A DNA stretch of 64,000 nt from Adhaeribacter rhizoryzae. Its GTDB lineage: Bacteria > Bacteroidota > Bacteroidia > Cytophagales > Hymenobacteraceae. The notes under the pieces were generated by a model. That model saw only the letters and a program-made list of their open reading frames with translations, was not told where the DNA came from and did not search any database. How positions within the stretch are numbered: the first letter of the stretch is position 1; each line of letters opens with the position of its first letter. This document shows, piece after piece, positions 52,328-61,870 of this stretch. The translations under genes and the position numbers were made by a program. The stretch covers positions 82,005 to 146,004 of the forward strand of contig NZ_VWSF01000017.1 of NCBI RefSeq assembly GCF_008629685.1, in the 5' to 3' direction.

Positions 52328-53890
52328 TTAATATTGTTCGAAAGGATTTAGCGGCTTAACCAAAATAACTTTTTCCCGCTCTATAAACACTGCGCCGGGC
52401 TCGGCACCTTTGGGTTTCCGGACAAACTTTTTGGGCGTGTACAGTACCGGGCACAACGAATCATTTTTGCGTTTAGAATACCAGGCGGCTAACTGCGCCG
52501 CCTTTTCGATTACGGGTTCCGGAAAAGTTTTACCTGATTGGTATTTTATTATTACATGCGAGCCTGCTACATCTCTGGCGTGCAGCCACAAGTCTTCTTT
52601 GTAACTATGTTTTTGGGTAAGCAAATCGTTATTTTTTGCGTTTTTACCCACTAATATTTTAAATCCGCCTGTTTCAAAAGTTTTAAAAAGCGATAAGGTT
52701 TCTTCTTGGGGACCAGCCAGGGATAAATCGTTTTCTTTTATAAAAGCCTTTAAATCGCGGTTCGTGCTGATGTTGTTTAATTTTTCGAGTAGCGTTTGCA
52801 GCTTAATTATTTCGGCTTTTTTTGCTTCTGCGCGATCTGCTAAGTAGCGTAACTCTATTTGCCGGTTTTTATTTTTTTTGTACAATCGCTCGGCGTATTT
52901 CTGCGGCGTTTCTTTTTTAGGTAAGGTGATTTTCTTTTGCGTGTTGTTGTAGAAGTCAAATACCTCAACTTCGGTGGCCTGCGGCGTAATATTGGTTAAA
53001 TTGGCCATTATCAGGTCGGCGGTTTGGCTCAGGGTAGTATCATACTCCAACTCCAGCATTTTGTATTCTACCTCCTCAACATATTTTTGCGAACCAGCTA
53101 ACTTTTTGGTAAGCTGTTGGTGCAGGGTTGTGTAATGTTGTTCAAAATAATTTTCGGTTAAATATACCCGCACAAATTCCTGCAAGGCCGTAATAGGGTC
53201 GGTAAAAGTTCCGCTGATTTCGCCCAAAGGCAAAAGTGACAAACGGGTGCGGCCGTTTATTTTAGCTATATAATACGTTGGATTTTCCAGCGTCTGCATG
53301 GTTTTTTGCAGTAGTTGCCATTGTTGTTCAGGTGCTGCCTGCTGGTAACCAAGTTGGTTTAAATAAAGAATGGGCACATCGCCGAGGGTAGGATAGAGGC
53401 TGGTCAGGCGGTGTTGGTTCTCCAGAAATATTTCTTTCGTAACAACTAAATTCCGGCCCAACTGGCTCAGGCGCAAATCTAAATCTTTTTGGAGCTTGTT
53501 CTGGAAAATAGTAACAGCCTCATCGCCACTAAATAAAATAATATTAGATCGGTTGCCGAATAATTTGAACAGCAGCGCTAGGTTATTTTCGAGTTGGAGG
53601 TAAAAGCTGCGCTCGTTGGGTTGTTGCACCACCGTCAGTACCTTTAAGTCAATAATTTGGGGAAAAAGATCGACGCTGTTGGCCCGGGCCCTGTTAAAAG
53701 TGGCTGGGAACGATAAGGCGGAAAATTGAGGTGATAATTGGGCTTTAATATAAAAATCTTCGGAGCCGTTGGTAAAACCAATAACCAGTTCATCTTTCTC
53801 CTGGCTAAAACAGGCGGCTACCCTAAAATGCAGGAGTTTTTGCTCCAGGGCAGGCGTTAGTTGCCGGAGAAAATAATAATTATTGTGCAC
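52328..53890 (-). CDS. NFACT-domain protein (RqcH/FbpA-like)
   Basis: 520 residues. N-terminal NFACT-N region: YYFLRQLTPALEQKLLHFRV and NSVDLFPQIIDLKVLTVVQQ. A coiled-coil middle (residues ~270-390; YAERLYKKNKNRQIELRYLA). C-terminal NFACT-R/DUF814 part: FKILVGKNAKNNDLLTQKHS, DLWLHARDVAGSHVIIKYQS, then PEPVIEKAAQLAAWYSKRKN with the 'A..aA..Sk...s' helix, PVLYTPKKFVRKPKGAEPGA. Homologues bind stalled large ribosomal subunits and add alanine tails (RqcH), but Bacteroidota forms are less well studied. Its gene is 3 bp from the PhnP-like gene upstream. Confidence 0.88.
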   Translation of the reverse strand: MHNNYYFLRQLTPALEQKLLHFRVAACFSQEKDELVIGFTNGSEDFYIKAQLSPQFSALSFPATFNRARANSVDLFPQIIDLKVLTVVQQPNERSFYLQLENNLALLFKLFGNRSNIILFSGDEAVTIFQNKLQKDLDLRLSQLGRNLVVTKEIFLENQHRLTSLYPTLGDVPILYLNQLGYQQAAPEQQWQLLQKTMQTLENPTYYIAKINGRTRLSLLPLGEISGTFTDPITALQEFVRVYLTENYFEQHYTTLHQQLTKKLAGSQKYVEEVEYKMLELEYDTTLSQTADLIMANLTNITPQATEVEVFDFYNNTQKKITLPKKETPQKYAERLYKKNKNRQIELRYLADRAEAKKAEIIKLQTLLEKLNNISTNRDLKAFIKENDLSLAGPQEETLSLFKTFETGGFKILVGKNAKNNDLLTQKHSYKEDLWLHARDVAGSHVIIKYQSGKTFPEPVIEKAAQLAAWYSKRKNDSLCPVLYTPKKFVRKPKGAEPGAVFIEREKVILVKPLNPFEQY

Positions 53891-53893
53891 AGG

Positions 53894-54655
53894 CTATAAT
53901 GCTATTTTTAAACCATCATACGCCAAATTAATAAAATCAGGCAATTCGGCTTCTACTTCGTGGTGCAGCCCCATTAAGTGGCTAATATGCGTTAAATAAG
54001 CTTGCCGGGGTTTTAGTTGGCTGAGCAGTTCAACGGCTTCGCCCAACGAAAAATGGGAAATGTGTGGTTCTTTGCGTAAAGCACCCAGCACAATTACTTC
54101 GGAACCGGCAATTTTAGCTAATTCGGCATCTGCAATATAATTTACATCGGTAATGTAAGTGAAATTATTAATGCGGAAACCCAGCACCGGCAATTTGTAG
54201 TGTTTTACCCGTATGGGAATTACAGTGGTGCCAAATAAATCGAAAGGTTCTTCGGTAATAGGAAAAAGTTTAACTCGCGGAATGCCGGGGTAATTATGGC
54301 CGGAGAAAATATACGAAAATTCTTGTTTTAACTGATTAATCACCCGCTCTTCCCCGTACAGGGGCATGTCGTAGTTGTGCATAAAGTTATAGGCGCGGAT
54401 ATCGTCGAGGCCGGAAGTGTGGTCTTTATGTTCGTGGGTGAACAAAAGCGCGTCTAATTTTTTAATGCGTTCCCGTAAAACCTGCTGCCGGAAATCGGGA
54501 CCAGAATCAAAAATAATGCTTTTATCGTTTATTTGCAGGTGCACCGATACCCGTAAACGTTTGTCGCGGAAGTCTAAAGACCGGCAAACGTCGCATTCAC
54601 AACCAATAACGGGCACACCTTGGGAGGTACCGGTCCCTAGAAACGTAACGGTCAC
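53894..54655 (-). CDS. PhnP-like metallo-beta-lactamase fold hydrolase
   Basis: 253 residues. Start VTFLGTGTSQGVPVIGCECD with CDVC zinc-site Cys, KSIIFDSGPDFRQQVLRERI, and the metal site LLFTHEHKDHTSGLDDIRAY (HxHxDH). Further His in LTHISHLMGLH. Characteristic for the PhnP/phosphoribosyl-1,2-cyclic-phosphate and related phosphodiesterase group; C-P lyase genes are absent here, so a different cyclic phosphodiester is likely. Overlaps the upstream small gene by 4 bp (ATGA) and precedes the NFACT gene by 3 bp. Confidence 0.88.
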   Translation of the reverse strand: MTVTFLGTGTSQGVPVIGCECDVCRSLDFRDKRLRVSVHLQINDKSIIFDSGPDFRQQVLRERIKKLDALLFTHEHKDHTSGLDDIRAYNFMHNYDMPLYGEERVINQLKQEFSYIFSGHNYPGIPRVKLFPITEEPFDLFGTTVIPIRVKHYKLPVLGFRINNFTYITDVNYIADAELAKIAGSEVIVLGALRKEPHISHFSLGEAVELLSQLKPRQAYLTHISHLMGLHHEVEAELPDFINLAYDGLKIAL

Positions 54656-54927
54656 TTAAGTTCTCCTGATTTACATATTTCCTGATACAGTTCCAGGCTT
54701 TTCTCTCCTAACTTGTCGGTATTAATCTGGATATTACGCAAAATATCGTACAAACAATTAATACGGCCTTCTAACGGGAAATATTTGTTTACAATGGCCA
54801 CTTTCATGTCCTTGATTAAACAATAACCCGCCTTGAAGTTGCCTTTTTCGTACCGCAGCACATAGTCTGATTCGGAAAAAATATCTTCAAGGCGGGCTAA
54901 AAAAGAACGGGTATACTTTAACTCCAT
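54652..54927 (-). CDS. small hypothetical protein in the PhnP/NFACT operon
   Basis: 91 residues; not recognised. Charged, soluble, helix-rich: SFLARLEDIFSESDYVLRYE, FKAGYCLIKDMKVAIVNKYF, LYDILRNIQINTDKLGEKSL. It is compact and codon use is normal. Its stop overlaps the PhnP-like start by 4 bp and it lies 9 bp past the response regulator gene, so it is part of one transcription unit from the histidine kinase to the NFACT gene. Confidence 0.68.
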   Translation of the reverse strand: MELKYTRSFLARLEDIFSESDYVLRYEKGNFKAGYCLIKDMKVAIVNKYFPLEGRINCLYDILRNIQINTDKLGEKSLELYQEICKSGELK

Positions 54928-54936
54928 CCTCGCGGA

Positions 54937-55314
54937 TTAAGATACATATTGTTTTACGGTTTGCACCAGCATGTCGAAATCTAAAGGCTTAGGCAAATAC
55001 GCATTAATACCGGCTTCTTTAAATTCTTCCATGGTATAATTATTCGCGTTTCCGGTAACCGCAATAATAGGCACGCTAGAAATTTCTTTATTTTCGTGAT
55101 TGCGGATTTCGCGGGTACACTCCATACCGTTTTTAATCGGAATATTTAAATCCATCAGAATTGCATCTATTTTTTGCTTTTCTACCTGGTTTATAACTTC
55201 TTTTCCGTTTTTGGCGGTTACTATTTTATAATTCTGCAGCTCCAGAATTTTCTTAGTCAGGTTAAGAATAACAGAGCTATCTTCAGCAATGAGAATTGTT
55301 TTCGTATCAGCCAT
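54937..55314 (-). CDS. single-domain response regulator
   Basis: 125 residues, a complete receiver domain only: acidic pair E11-D12, phosphoacceptor Asp55 in DAILMDLNIPIKNG, Thr86 region IIAVTGNANNY, and Lys107 in AYLPKPLDFD. No output domain. The gene lies 2 bp after the large hybrid kinase gene, so it most likely accepts phosphate from the kinase's HPt domain or competes with its internal receiver. Confidence 0.9.
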   Translation of the reverse strand: MADTKTILIAEDSSVILNLTKKILELQNYKIVTAKNGKEVINQVEKQKIDAILMDLNIPIKNGMECTREIRNHENKEISSVPIIAVTGNANNYTMEEFKEAGINAYLPKPLDFDMLVQTVKQYVS

Positions 55315-55316
55315 TT

Positions 55317-58300
55317 TTAATAGTGAGTAAATTTTTTCGGATAGACTTTCTTGAAATTAGAATAATGCTCTAAAAGTAATGCAAAATCTTCATTTACGTT
55401 AGATAATTCTTTCTTTTTAATGTTATGTTCTAATTTTTTTGCTATATCGGCAAATAAATTTATGCCTAAGGTAGAGCTGGTGCCTTTTAACTGGTGTAAT
55501 ATACCTAAAATATCGTTATACTGTTGTTCAGCCACTTTTTCGCCGGCTTCTTGCAGCAACGGATCAGTTTCTTCGGTAAATTCATCGTACAATTGTTTAG
55601 CAAAATCATCGCCGCCCAGTAAACGCATTTGGTCAATTATGGCATCATCCAAAATGGGTTCTGCTGCTTCCGGTTCATCGGTTGGTATTACTTCGGCTTC
55701 AACGGCAAACGGGTTTTCGTTCTTTTTATCGATAAACCATTTTTTAATTACGTTGTGCAGAATACTTTCTTTAATTGGTTTAGATACATAATCATCCAAG
55801 CCCTGCCCTAAGAATTTATCGGCATCGTCTTTCATGGAGTAAGCCGTCATGGCAATAATGGGTGGGCACGAAGCGCCAAGCACTTTTTTAATTTCGGCCG
55901 TGGCCGTTACCCCATCCATTTCGGGCATCTGAATGTCCATAAAAATCATGTCGTAGGCGTTGGTAGCGGCTTGTTCAATGGCTTCGAAACCGTTCGAGGC
56001 AATATCGGCTTTGCAGCCCAGGCGTACTAAAATTTTCTCGGCTACCTTTTGGTTAATGGCATTATCATCTACCAGCAGCACATACGGAGTAGTGGCAAAC
56101 TGTTCTACTTCTTCTGTCCCTTCGCCTGGTTGTTGGCCGCCAATAATTTCTCTAATTTCTTCTTCGTTTATTACCAGCTTGCATTTAATGGTAAACCAGA
56201 AAGTGCTGCCTTCGCCGTAAACCGAATCTACGCTGATTTCGCCGCCCAGCAGCTCGCTTAATTGCTTAGAAATGGCCAAACCTAAACCCGTACCGCCAAA
56301 CGATTTGGTGGAGGTATTATCGAGCTGGGTAAAATTGGTAAACAACAGCTTTTTGTTTTCTTCGGTTATGCCAATGCCACTGTCTTTTACCCGGAACATA
56401 ATGGTGCTAAACTCGCCATCGTTGCTAATGCTCGAAACGTTTATGTGCACGCTGCCATTATTCGTAAACTTAATGGCGTTGGAAGTCAGGTTCGATAATA
56501 TCTGGAGCAGGCGGTTTTCATCGGTTTGAATAAATTGCGGCGTGTGCGGTGTAATGTAATAATTAAACCGTAAATTTTTCTGCTGCGCCCGGTTCACAAA
56601 TAAATTGTGTACCTTACTTAAGGTATAATGTAAATCAATGCCCGTTTCGTTCAGGGTAAGTTTACCCGCCTGAATTTTAGAGAAATCGAGAATATCATTT
56701 AAGATAGCCAATAGCGCCTCCGACGATTTACGCAAGGTATCTACGTATTCGTGCTGTTCTTCGGTTTTTATGGTATGGAACAACAAATCGATCATACCAA
56801 TAATACCGTTCATGGGCGTGCGTAGTTCGTGGCTCATGTTTGCCAGGAACAAGGTTTTGGCCTGCAAAGAACTTTCGGCTAATTCTTTGGCTTTAATTAA
56901 CTCCAGCTGAATTTTTTTAATATCCGAAATATCGCGGGCTACGCCTTCATAACCAGTTACATTGCCTTCGCTATCGTAAACCAGGGTAGAGTTTAATAAA
57001 ACATCTTTTAAAGAGTTATCCTTGCCTTTTAAGGTAGCTTCAAAGTTACGCACCCGGCCGTTTTCTTTTAGTTTTTGCATGAGCCGTTCGCGATCGGTAA
57101 GGTCGGCATAAAAGTCTATCGCCGGCATGCCTTTTACTTCTTCCGGCGTGTAGCCCAGCATCTCGGTTACCGAAGGGCTCATTAAAGTAACCAGGCCATC
57201 TAAGTTGGTCTGATAATACAAGTCCTGGAAAGACTCAAATATGCTCCGGAATTTTTCTTCGTTTTCCTGTAAAGCTAGCTCCGAGAATTTTTTCTCGGTA
57301 ATATCCAGCGCCATAGCCGATATTTCTTCGAAAGAACCGTCTTCCAGGTAAATCGGGTTTAAGAAAATTTCCTGCCATTTTATTTGGCCATCCGGAATAG
57401 CAATTCTTAATTCAAAGTGGCAGGGTTGCCCTGAAAATACTTTATCGAATAATTCTTCCCATATATGTATCTCGTTCGCCTGGTTGTAACTCTGATTGTT
57501 CGTTGATATAGCTAAATTATCGAAGAATTGGCTATTTAATTGTGCTTCAATGCCCCAGTGGTCGCTTAAGAAATTAGCAAAGTTCTGGTTAAAAGAAGTA
57601 AATAAATAATTACGGTTAAGCGACCACATTAAATGTGAGCCGCTTTCGAATATTGCTTTTAGCCGGGCATTTTGGTTATTAATTTGTACTTCATTGCGTT
57701 TGCGTTCAATAGCCAATGCCACCTGGTTCGAAATAAAGTGCAATATTTCAATATCAGAACTTACGTAAGCTTCTTGCTTGCGGTAATCCTGCACGGCAAT
57801 AACCCCAATGGTGCGCTCGCCTACCATTAACGGCGAACACAATATTACTTCCGGCATTATTCCTTTTACCTGCAGCAGCCCTTTGTTTTCTAACTCTACC
57901 AAATCTTCGCGGAGCATGTACAAAGGTTTACCCAGGTTTATAATATACTCCGATATGCCATTGGCATAAGGCCGTTCAATTTCGAAGTTAGTAATAGGCT
58001 TATGCTGATCGATGTAATACGCAAAGTTTAGCTGGGTGCGCTCATCGTCGCAGAGGGCAATGTAAATATTATTGGTTTCTATAATTTTACTAAGCTCCCG
58101 GTGTATGGCACCGTACAACGATTGTAAGTCTTTGCTGCTAATAGCTAAGTTGGCAATGCTGTAATATACTTTTTGCAGCCGCTCGGCTTTAATCCGGTCG
58201 GTAATATCGTGCAGAATAGCGCGGGTGGCTACCGCTTTGCCGTTTTGCCAGGTACAGTTTATACTGCCAATTAAGTGCACCGGTTTGCCTTGTTTCGTTA

Positions 58301-60596
58301 GGAAAACCGTTTCTATTTTATTTACATTTTCGCCTTTGTACAGGTTGCGCAACTGGTAAATAAGCTTGGCTTTGTAGTACGGGTGTACAATATCGTTCAG
58401 GCTTAATTTTTCAATATCGTAATCATCGTAGCCCAGTTTATCTTGCCAGGCTTTGTTTACAAATATAAACCGGTTATCGGTAGATACGTTCTGGATTAAA
58501 TCGTGGGCGTTGTCGAATATATCCTGGAGGCGGCTCTTGTTATCTTTCAGGGCCTCCATGGCCAGCTTTTTATCGGTAATATCTTTTCCTAAGCTAATAA
58601 TGCCCGAAATATTGCCGTTGGCATCGTACTCAAACATGCGCTGCCACAAAAAGGTCTTTACTTCGCCGGTCTTAGATTGAATATCCCGTTCAAAATGGTC
58701 AATCAGCTTCCGCTCCCAAATCATTTTCAGATACTGCTCTTTCCGCTCGGGGCGCTCCGCATCCGAAATAAATAATTCAAAGTAATCTTTCCCAACCAGT
58801 TCCTCGGCCCGGTAGCCCAATATTTCCTCAAAATAATGGTTCAGGTATTTTATGCGGCCTTCGCAGTCGAGGCTAATGTAAGCCATCTCGACTTTACTGA
58901 TAAATTCCCGGAACTGGTTTATCGATTCGGTTAATATTTCTTCGTTGCGCTTGGCTAACTGGGTTTGTTTTAGTTCGGTTACATCCCGGATGATGGTTTG
59001 AATATAAAATTTACCGCTGATTAATATCCGGTTAAGACTTATTTCGGTTTCGAGCGGAGGTAATTCCGGATGGTTTCTTTTCCACTCAAATTTTACATCG
59101 CCGCCATTATTTATTACTTCTTGCAGGTAATTATTTATTTTTTCTTCTTCCTTCAGATTGTTATTGCCCAGTATTTCGGGCAACGTTTTGGTTATTAATA
59201 TATTCCGGGTTAAACCGGTCAGAAACTGGGTTGCCCGGTTACAATCGGCTATTTGTAAACCATCGCTCAAAATAATGGCATCCGGCGACGAATCGAACAA
59301 CGCCTGGTATTTGCTTTCGGAGTAACTTAACTGTTGGTTTAGTTCGTGCTTGGTAATATATTGCCCTATTTCGTTACCAATGGTATCTATGAGCGAGGTA
59401 AACGAAAAGGTAATTTTTTTAGGATTGTGCAAAAATAAAACCAGGGCCCCAATGCAGGTCGTATCGGAACTAACCGGCATTAGTACAAAGTTTTTTAAGT
59501 CCAGCAGGCGCTCAAAATTCTGGTTAAGCAGCTTCGCCGATTCGCGGATTGCTTTGGGTATTAATTTGCCGCGCAGCGCCGGGTTAAGTGCCACCACCGG
59601 ATTTTTATTTAATATTAAATGGTTAGTGCCCGTGGCCGATAATAAGTTTAATTTATGATCAGCTTCCTGGTATAAATAAATGCCCCCGCCAATAATGACC
59701 GTTTTTTCCATTAATTGTTCCAGGGTAAACTGCAGAATTTCTTCGGTAGTTTTAAAGCGGGGCAGGTGCGAAAACAAAAAGTTTACAAATTCTAGCTGAT
59801 CGTTGCGCAGCCGGATATTTTGTTCGGTGCTTAAGCGATCAAGCGAATCGACCGCACTGGCAATAATAACTTTCTGGCCCTGAAAATAACCAGGTGTTAA
59901 TACTATTTCTACGGTAATCAGTTCCTGGTTTTTCCCTTTAAACCAGGAATCGAACTTTTGAATATTGCCATTTAAGGCTTGGTTTAACCGTTTCTGGAAA
60001 AAAGAACTTTCGAAATGGTTAAATTCCAGAATTTCCGAAATGGGTTTGTGCAGCAAATCTTCTTTCCGGTACGAAGATAGCTGCAAGGCTGCTTTATTCA
60101 GTTCTAAAATATGGCCTTGCGCGTCTAAAATACAAACGCTTTCAAAGCTGTTTTCAAATATTTCTTTATAGTTGTCTTCGGTAATTTTTTCTGAATTTAA
60201 TACTTTACCATCTGGGCTTTTATCCGATAAGGTACAGCAAACAAAAGCCCGGCTTTCGTAATCCTGAATGTACGTGAAATGCAGGCTTAGTTCTGCTTTA
60301 TGATTGCTGGGTGCGTTAACATTTAGCCGGGCGTGTTTTTTTTGCGGAAGTTTCAGAAATGCATCCGTTAATTTTTTTCTATCTAACGCCGAAAAAGCAT
60401 TGCTTATATTTACGCCCGCAACCTGATCGAGCGTAATAATTTTCTGCGCCGAAGGTGTTGCGGCCAAAATAATGCCATCGGGTGCGCAAACCAATAACTT
60501 TTGTTGAGAGCCAGTTAATTGCAAGGTAAGTTGCAATAAATTTTGAGCTAATTCGGTAACCGAAAATACTGGATACGATACTGGATTTACGCGCAT
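55317..60596 (-). CDS. 1759-residue hybrid PAS/GAF sensor histidine kinase with HPt
   Basis: 1759 residues, no membrane segment seen. Order: PAS-like regions at ~1-140, ~145-260 and (after a GAF-like block at ~290-430) ~435-545, ~570-690, ~695-810; GAF at ~825-985 (IYIALCDDERTQLNFAYYID); two more PAS regions at ~995-1255; HisKA (LANMSHELRTPMNGIIGMID) at ~1275-1340; HATPase with GGTGLGLAISKQLSELLGG ~1385-1500; receiver (FMDIQMPEMDG phosphoacceptor) ~1535-1650; HPt (ILGILHQLKGTSSTLGINLF) near the C-terminus. So it can run a full internal phosphorelay from several soluble-signal inputs. The separate receiver downstream is a likely extra branch. Confidence 0.88.
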   Translation of the reverse strand: MRVNPVSYPVFSVTELAQNLLQLTLQLTGSQQKLLVCAPDGIILAATPSAQKIITLDQVAGVNISNAFSALDRKKLTDAFLKLPQKKHARLNVNAPSNHKAELSLHFTYIQDYESRAFVCCTLSDKSPDGKVLNSEKITEDNYKEIFENSFESVCILDAQGHILELNKAALQLSSYRKEDLLHKPISEILEFNHFESSFFQKRLNQALNGNIQKFDSWFKGKNQELITVEIVLTPGYFQGQKVIIASAVDSLDRLSTEQNIRLRNDQLEFVNFLFSHLPRFKTTEEILQFTLEQLMEKTVIIGGGIYLYQEADHKLNLLSATGTNHLILNKNPVVALNPALRGKLIPKAIRESAKLLNQNFERLLDLKNFVLMPVSSDTTCIGALVLFLHNPKKITFSFTSLIDTIGNEIGQYITKHELNQQLSYSESKYQALFDSSPDAIILSDGLQIADCNRATQFLTGLTRNILITKTLPEILGNNNLKEEEKINNYLQEVINNGGDVKFEWKRNHPELPPLETEISLNRILISGKFYIQTIIRDVTELKQTQLAKRNEEILTESINQFREFISKVEMAYISLDCEGRIKYLNHYFEEILGYRAEELVGKDYFELFISDAERPERKEQYLKMIWERKLIDHFERDIQSKTGEVKTFLWQRMFEYDANGNISGIISLGKDITDKKLAMEALKDNKSRLQDIFDNAHDLIQNVSTDNRFIFVNKAWQDKLGYDDYDIEKLSLNDIVHPYYKAKLIYQLRNLYKGENVNKIETVFLTKQGKPVHLIGSINCTWQNGKAVATRAILHDITDRIKAERLQKVYYSIANLAISSKDLQSLYGAIHRELSKIIETNNIYIALCDDERTQLNFAYYIDQHKPITNFEIERPYANGISEYIINLGKPLYMLREDLVELENKGLLQVKGIMPEVILCSPLMVGERTIGVIAVQDYRKQEAYVSSDIEILHFISNQVALAIERKRNEVQINNQNARLKAIFESGSHLMWSLNRNYLFTSFNQNFANFLSDHWGIEAQLNSQFFDNLAISTNNQSYNQANEIHIWEELFDKVFSGQPCHFELRIAIPDGQIKWQEIFLNPIYLEDGSFEEISAMALDITEKKFSELALQENEEKFRSIFESFQDLYYQTNLDGLVTLMSPSVTEMLGYTPEEVKGMPAIDFYADLTDRERLMQKLKENGRVRNFEATLKGKDNSLKDVLLNSTLVYDSEGNVTGYEGVARDISDIKKIQLELIKAKELAESSLQAKTLFLANMSHELRTPMNGIIGMIDLLFHTIKTEEQHEYVDTLRKSSEALLAILNDILDFSKIQAGKLTLNETGIDLHYTLSKVHNLFVNRAQQKNLRFNYYITPHTPQFIQTDENRLLQILSNLTSNAIKFTNNGSVHINVSSISNDGEFSTIMFRVKDSGIGITEENKKLLFTNFTQLDNTSTKSFGGTGLGLAISKQLSELLGGEISVDSVYGEGSTFWFTIKCKLVINEEEIREIIGGQQPGEGTEEVEQFATTPYVLLVDDNAINQKVAEKILVRLGCKADIASNGFEAIEQAATNAYDMIFMDIQMPEMDGVTATAEIKKVLGASCPPIIAMTAYSMKDDADKFLGQGLDDYVSKPIKESILHNVIKKWFIDKKNENPFAVEAEVIPTDEPEAAEPILDDAIIDQMRLLGGDDFAKQLYDEFTEETDPLLQEAGEKVAEQQYNDILGILHQLKGTSSTLGINLFADIAKKLEHNIKKKELSNVNEDFALLLEHYSNFKKVYPKKFTHY

Positions 60597-60898
60597 ATAG
60601 TAAGTTTGTTTGTAGAGCCCGATTTGTAGTTTTACAATATGTTCCTTGTAAAACAGCTCCTTGGCAAATTTAGTCTAAAATTCAAAAAATATAAGCAAAT
60701 AAACAACCATTAGCTTCTTAATTTAATATTTTGCTTTAAAATTTATGCTCGATTGTTGCAGTATGTACGTTGGTAGTAATTGTATTATCAGTTGAATAAT
60801 ATTTTTATAAAATAGTAAGCTCCTAATTTTTAAAAAATTGCCCAATTTGTTCTACGTCTGTAATTAGCGATACATATTAATTTTACACTAAAATCCTG
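60597..60898. other. divergent promoter region
   Basis: 302 bp between the minus-strand hybrid kinase and miaA. AT-rich, no gene, no hairpin. Both promoters must lie here. Confidence 0.4.
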
Positions 60899-61819
60899 AT
60901 GCATCATAAGAATTACGCAGGTCCGGTTCTGGTGGTTATTGCCGGGCCCACCGCCGTAGGTAAAACCGAATTATGCCTGAAACTGGCCCGCCAACTAAAT
61001 ACTAATATTATTTCGGCTGATTCGCGGCAGTTTTACCGCGAAATGAATATTGGAACCGCCAAGCCCAACGCAGCAGAATTAAGCGCTGTAAAGCATTATT
61101 TTATCAACTCCCATAGTATTACGGAGGAATATAGCTGCGGCGCCTTTGAAGCGGATACTTTGGCTTTGTTAGATAAGCTATTCCGGGAAAAACAAACAAT
61201 AATCTTAACCGGTGGCTCCGGGTTGTACATTCAGGCGGTTTGCGAAGGCTTAGACGAAATGCCGGATATTATGCCAGCGGTAAGAGAAAATTTAATGCTA
61301 CAACTGGAACAACAGGGCCTGGAAAATTTATTAACTCAACTACAATCATTAGATCCGGCCTATTACGAACAGGTCGATCGGGCTAATCCGCAACGGGTAA
61401 TCAGGGCCTTAGAAGTTTGTTACAGCAGCGGGCAGCCTTATTCGGTTTACCGGGCTGGTAGTCGCAAGCAACGGCCGTTTAAAATAGTTAAAATTGGCCT
61501 TACCCGCGACCGCGCCGAGTTGTACCAACGCATCGATCAACGAATGGAAGAAATGCTGGCTATGGGCCTAATGGAAGAAGCCAAATCGCTTTACCCGTAC
61601 CGGGCGCATAACGCGCTGCAAACAGTGGGGTACAAAGAAATATTCGACTTTATGGAAGAAAAACAAGACTGGCCCGAAACGGTGCGGTTGCTGAAGCGCA
61701 ACAGCCGCCGGTATGCCAAACGGCAGCTTACCTGGTTCCGGCGCGATCCGGAATTTAAATGGTTTCACCCGGAAGACTGGGAAGGTATTTTAACCTGTAT
61801 AGCCCAAAACTCCGGGTGA
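60899..61819 (+). CDS. miaA: tRNA dimethylallyltransferase
   Basis: 306 residues, usual MiaA size. P-loop IAGPTAVGKTELCLKLARQL; IISADSRQFYREMNIGTAKP, the substrate-recognition DSRQ motif; GGSGLYIQAVCEGLDEMPD; RANPQRVIRALEVCYSSGQP; QTVGYKEIFDFMEEK and RRYAKRQLTWFRRDPEFKWF near the C-terminus. Adds the isopentenyl group to adenosine-37 of tRNAs reading U-starting codons. Conserved housekeeping enzyme. Converges with pfkA after about 50 bp, with no clear terminator between. Confidence 0.95.
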   Translation: MHHKNYAGPVLVVIAGPTAVGKTELCLKLARQLNTNIISADSRQFYREMNIGTAKPNAAELSAVKHYFINSHSITEEYSCGAFEADTLALLDKLFREKQTIILTGGSGLYIQAVCEGLDEMPDIMPAVRENLMLQLEQQGLENLLTQLQSLDPAYYEQVDRANPQRVIRALEVCYSSGQPYSVYRAGSRKQRPFKIVKIGLTRDRAELYQRIDQRMEEMLAMGLMEEAKSLYPYRAHNALQTVGYKEIFDFMEEKQDWPETVRLLKRNSRRYAKRQLTWFRRDPEFKWFHPEDWEGILTCIAQNSG

Positions 61820-61870
61820 AAAGTATTAGAAAAGCTTATAAAAAAATATTAAATTCTAAAGTGCGCAGGA

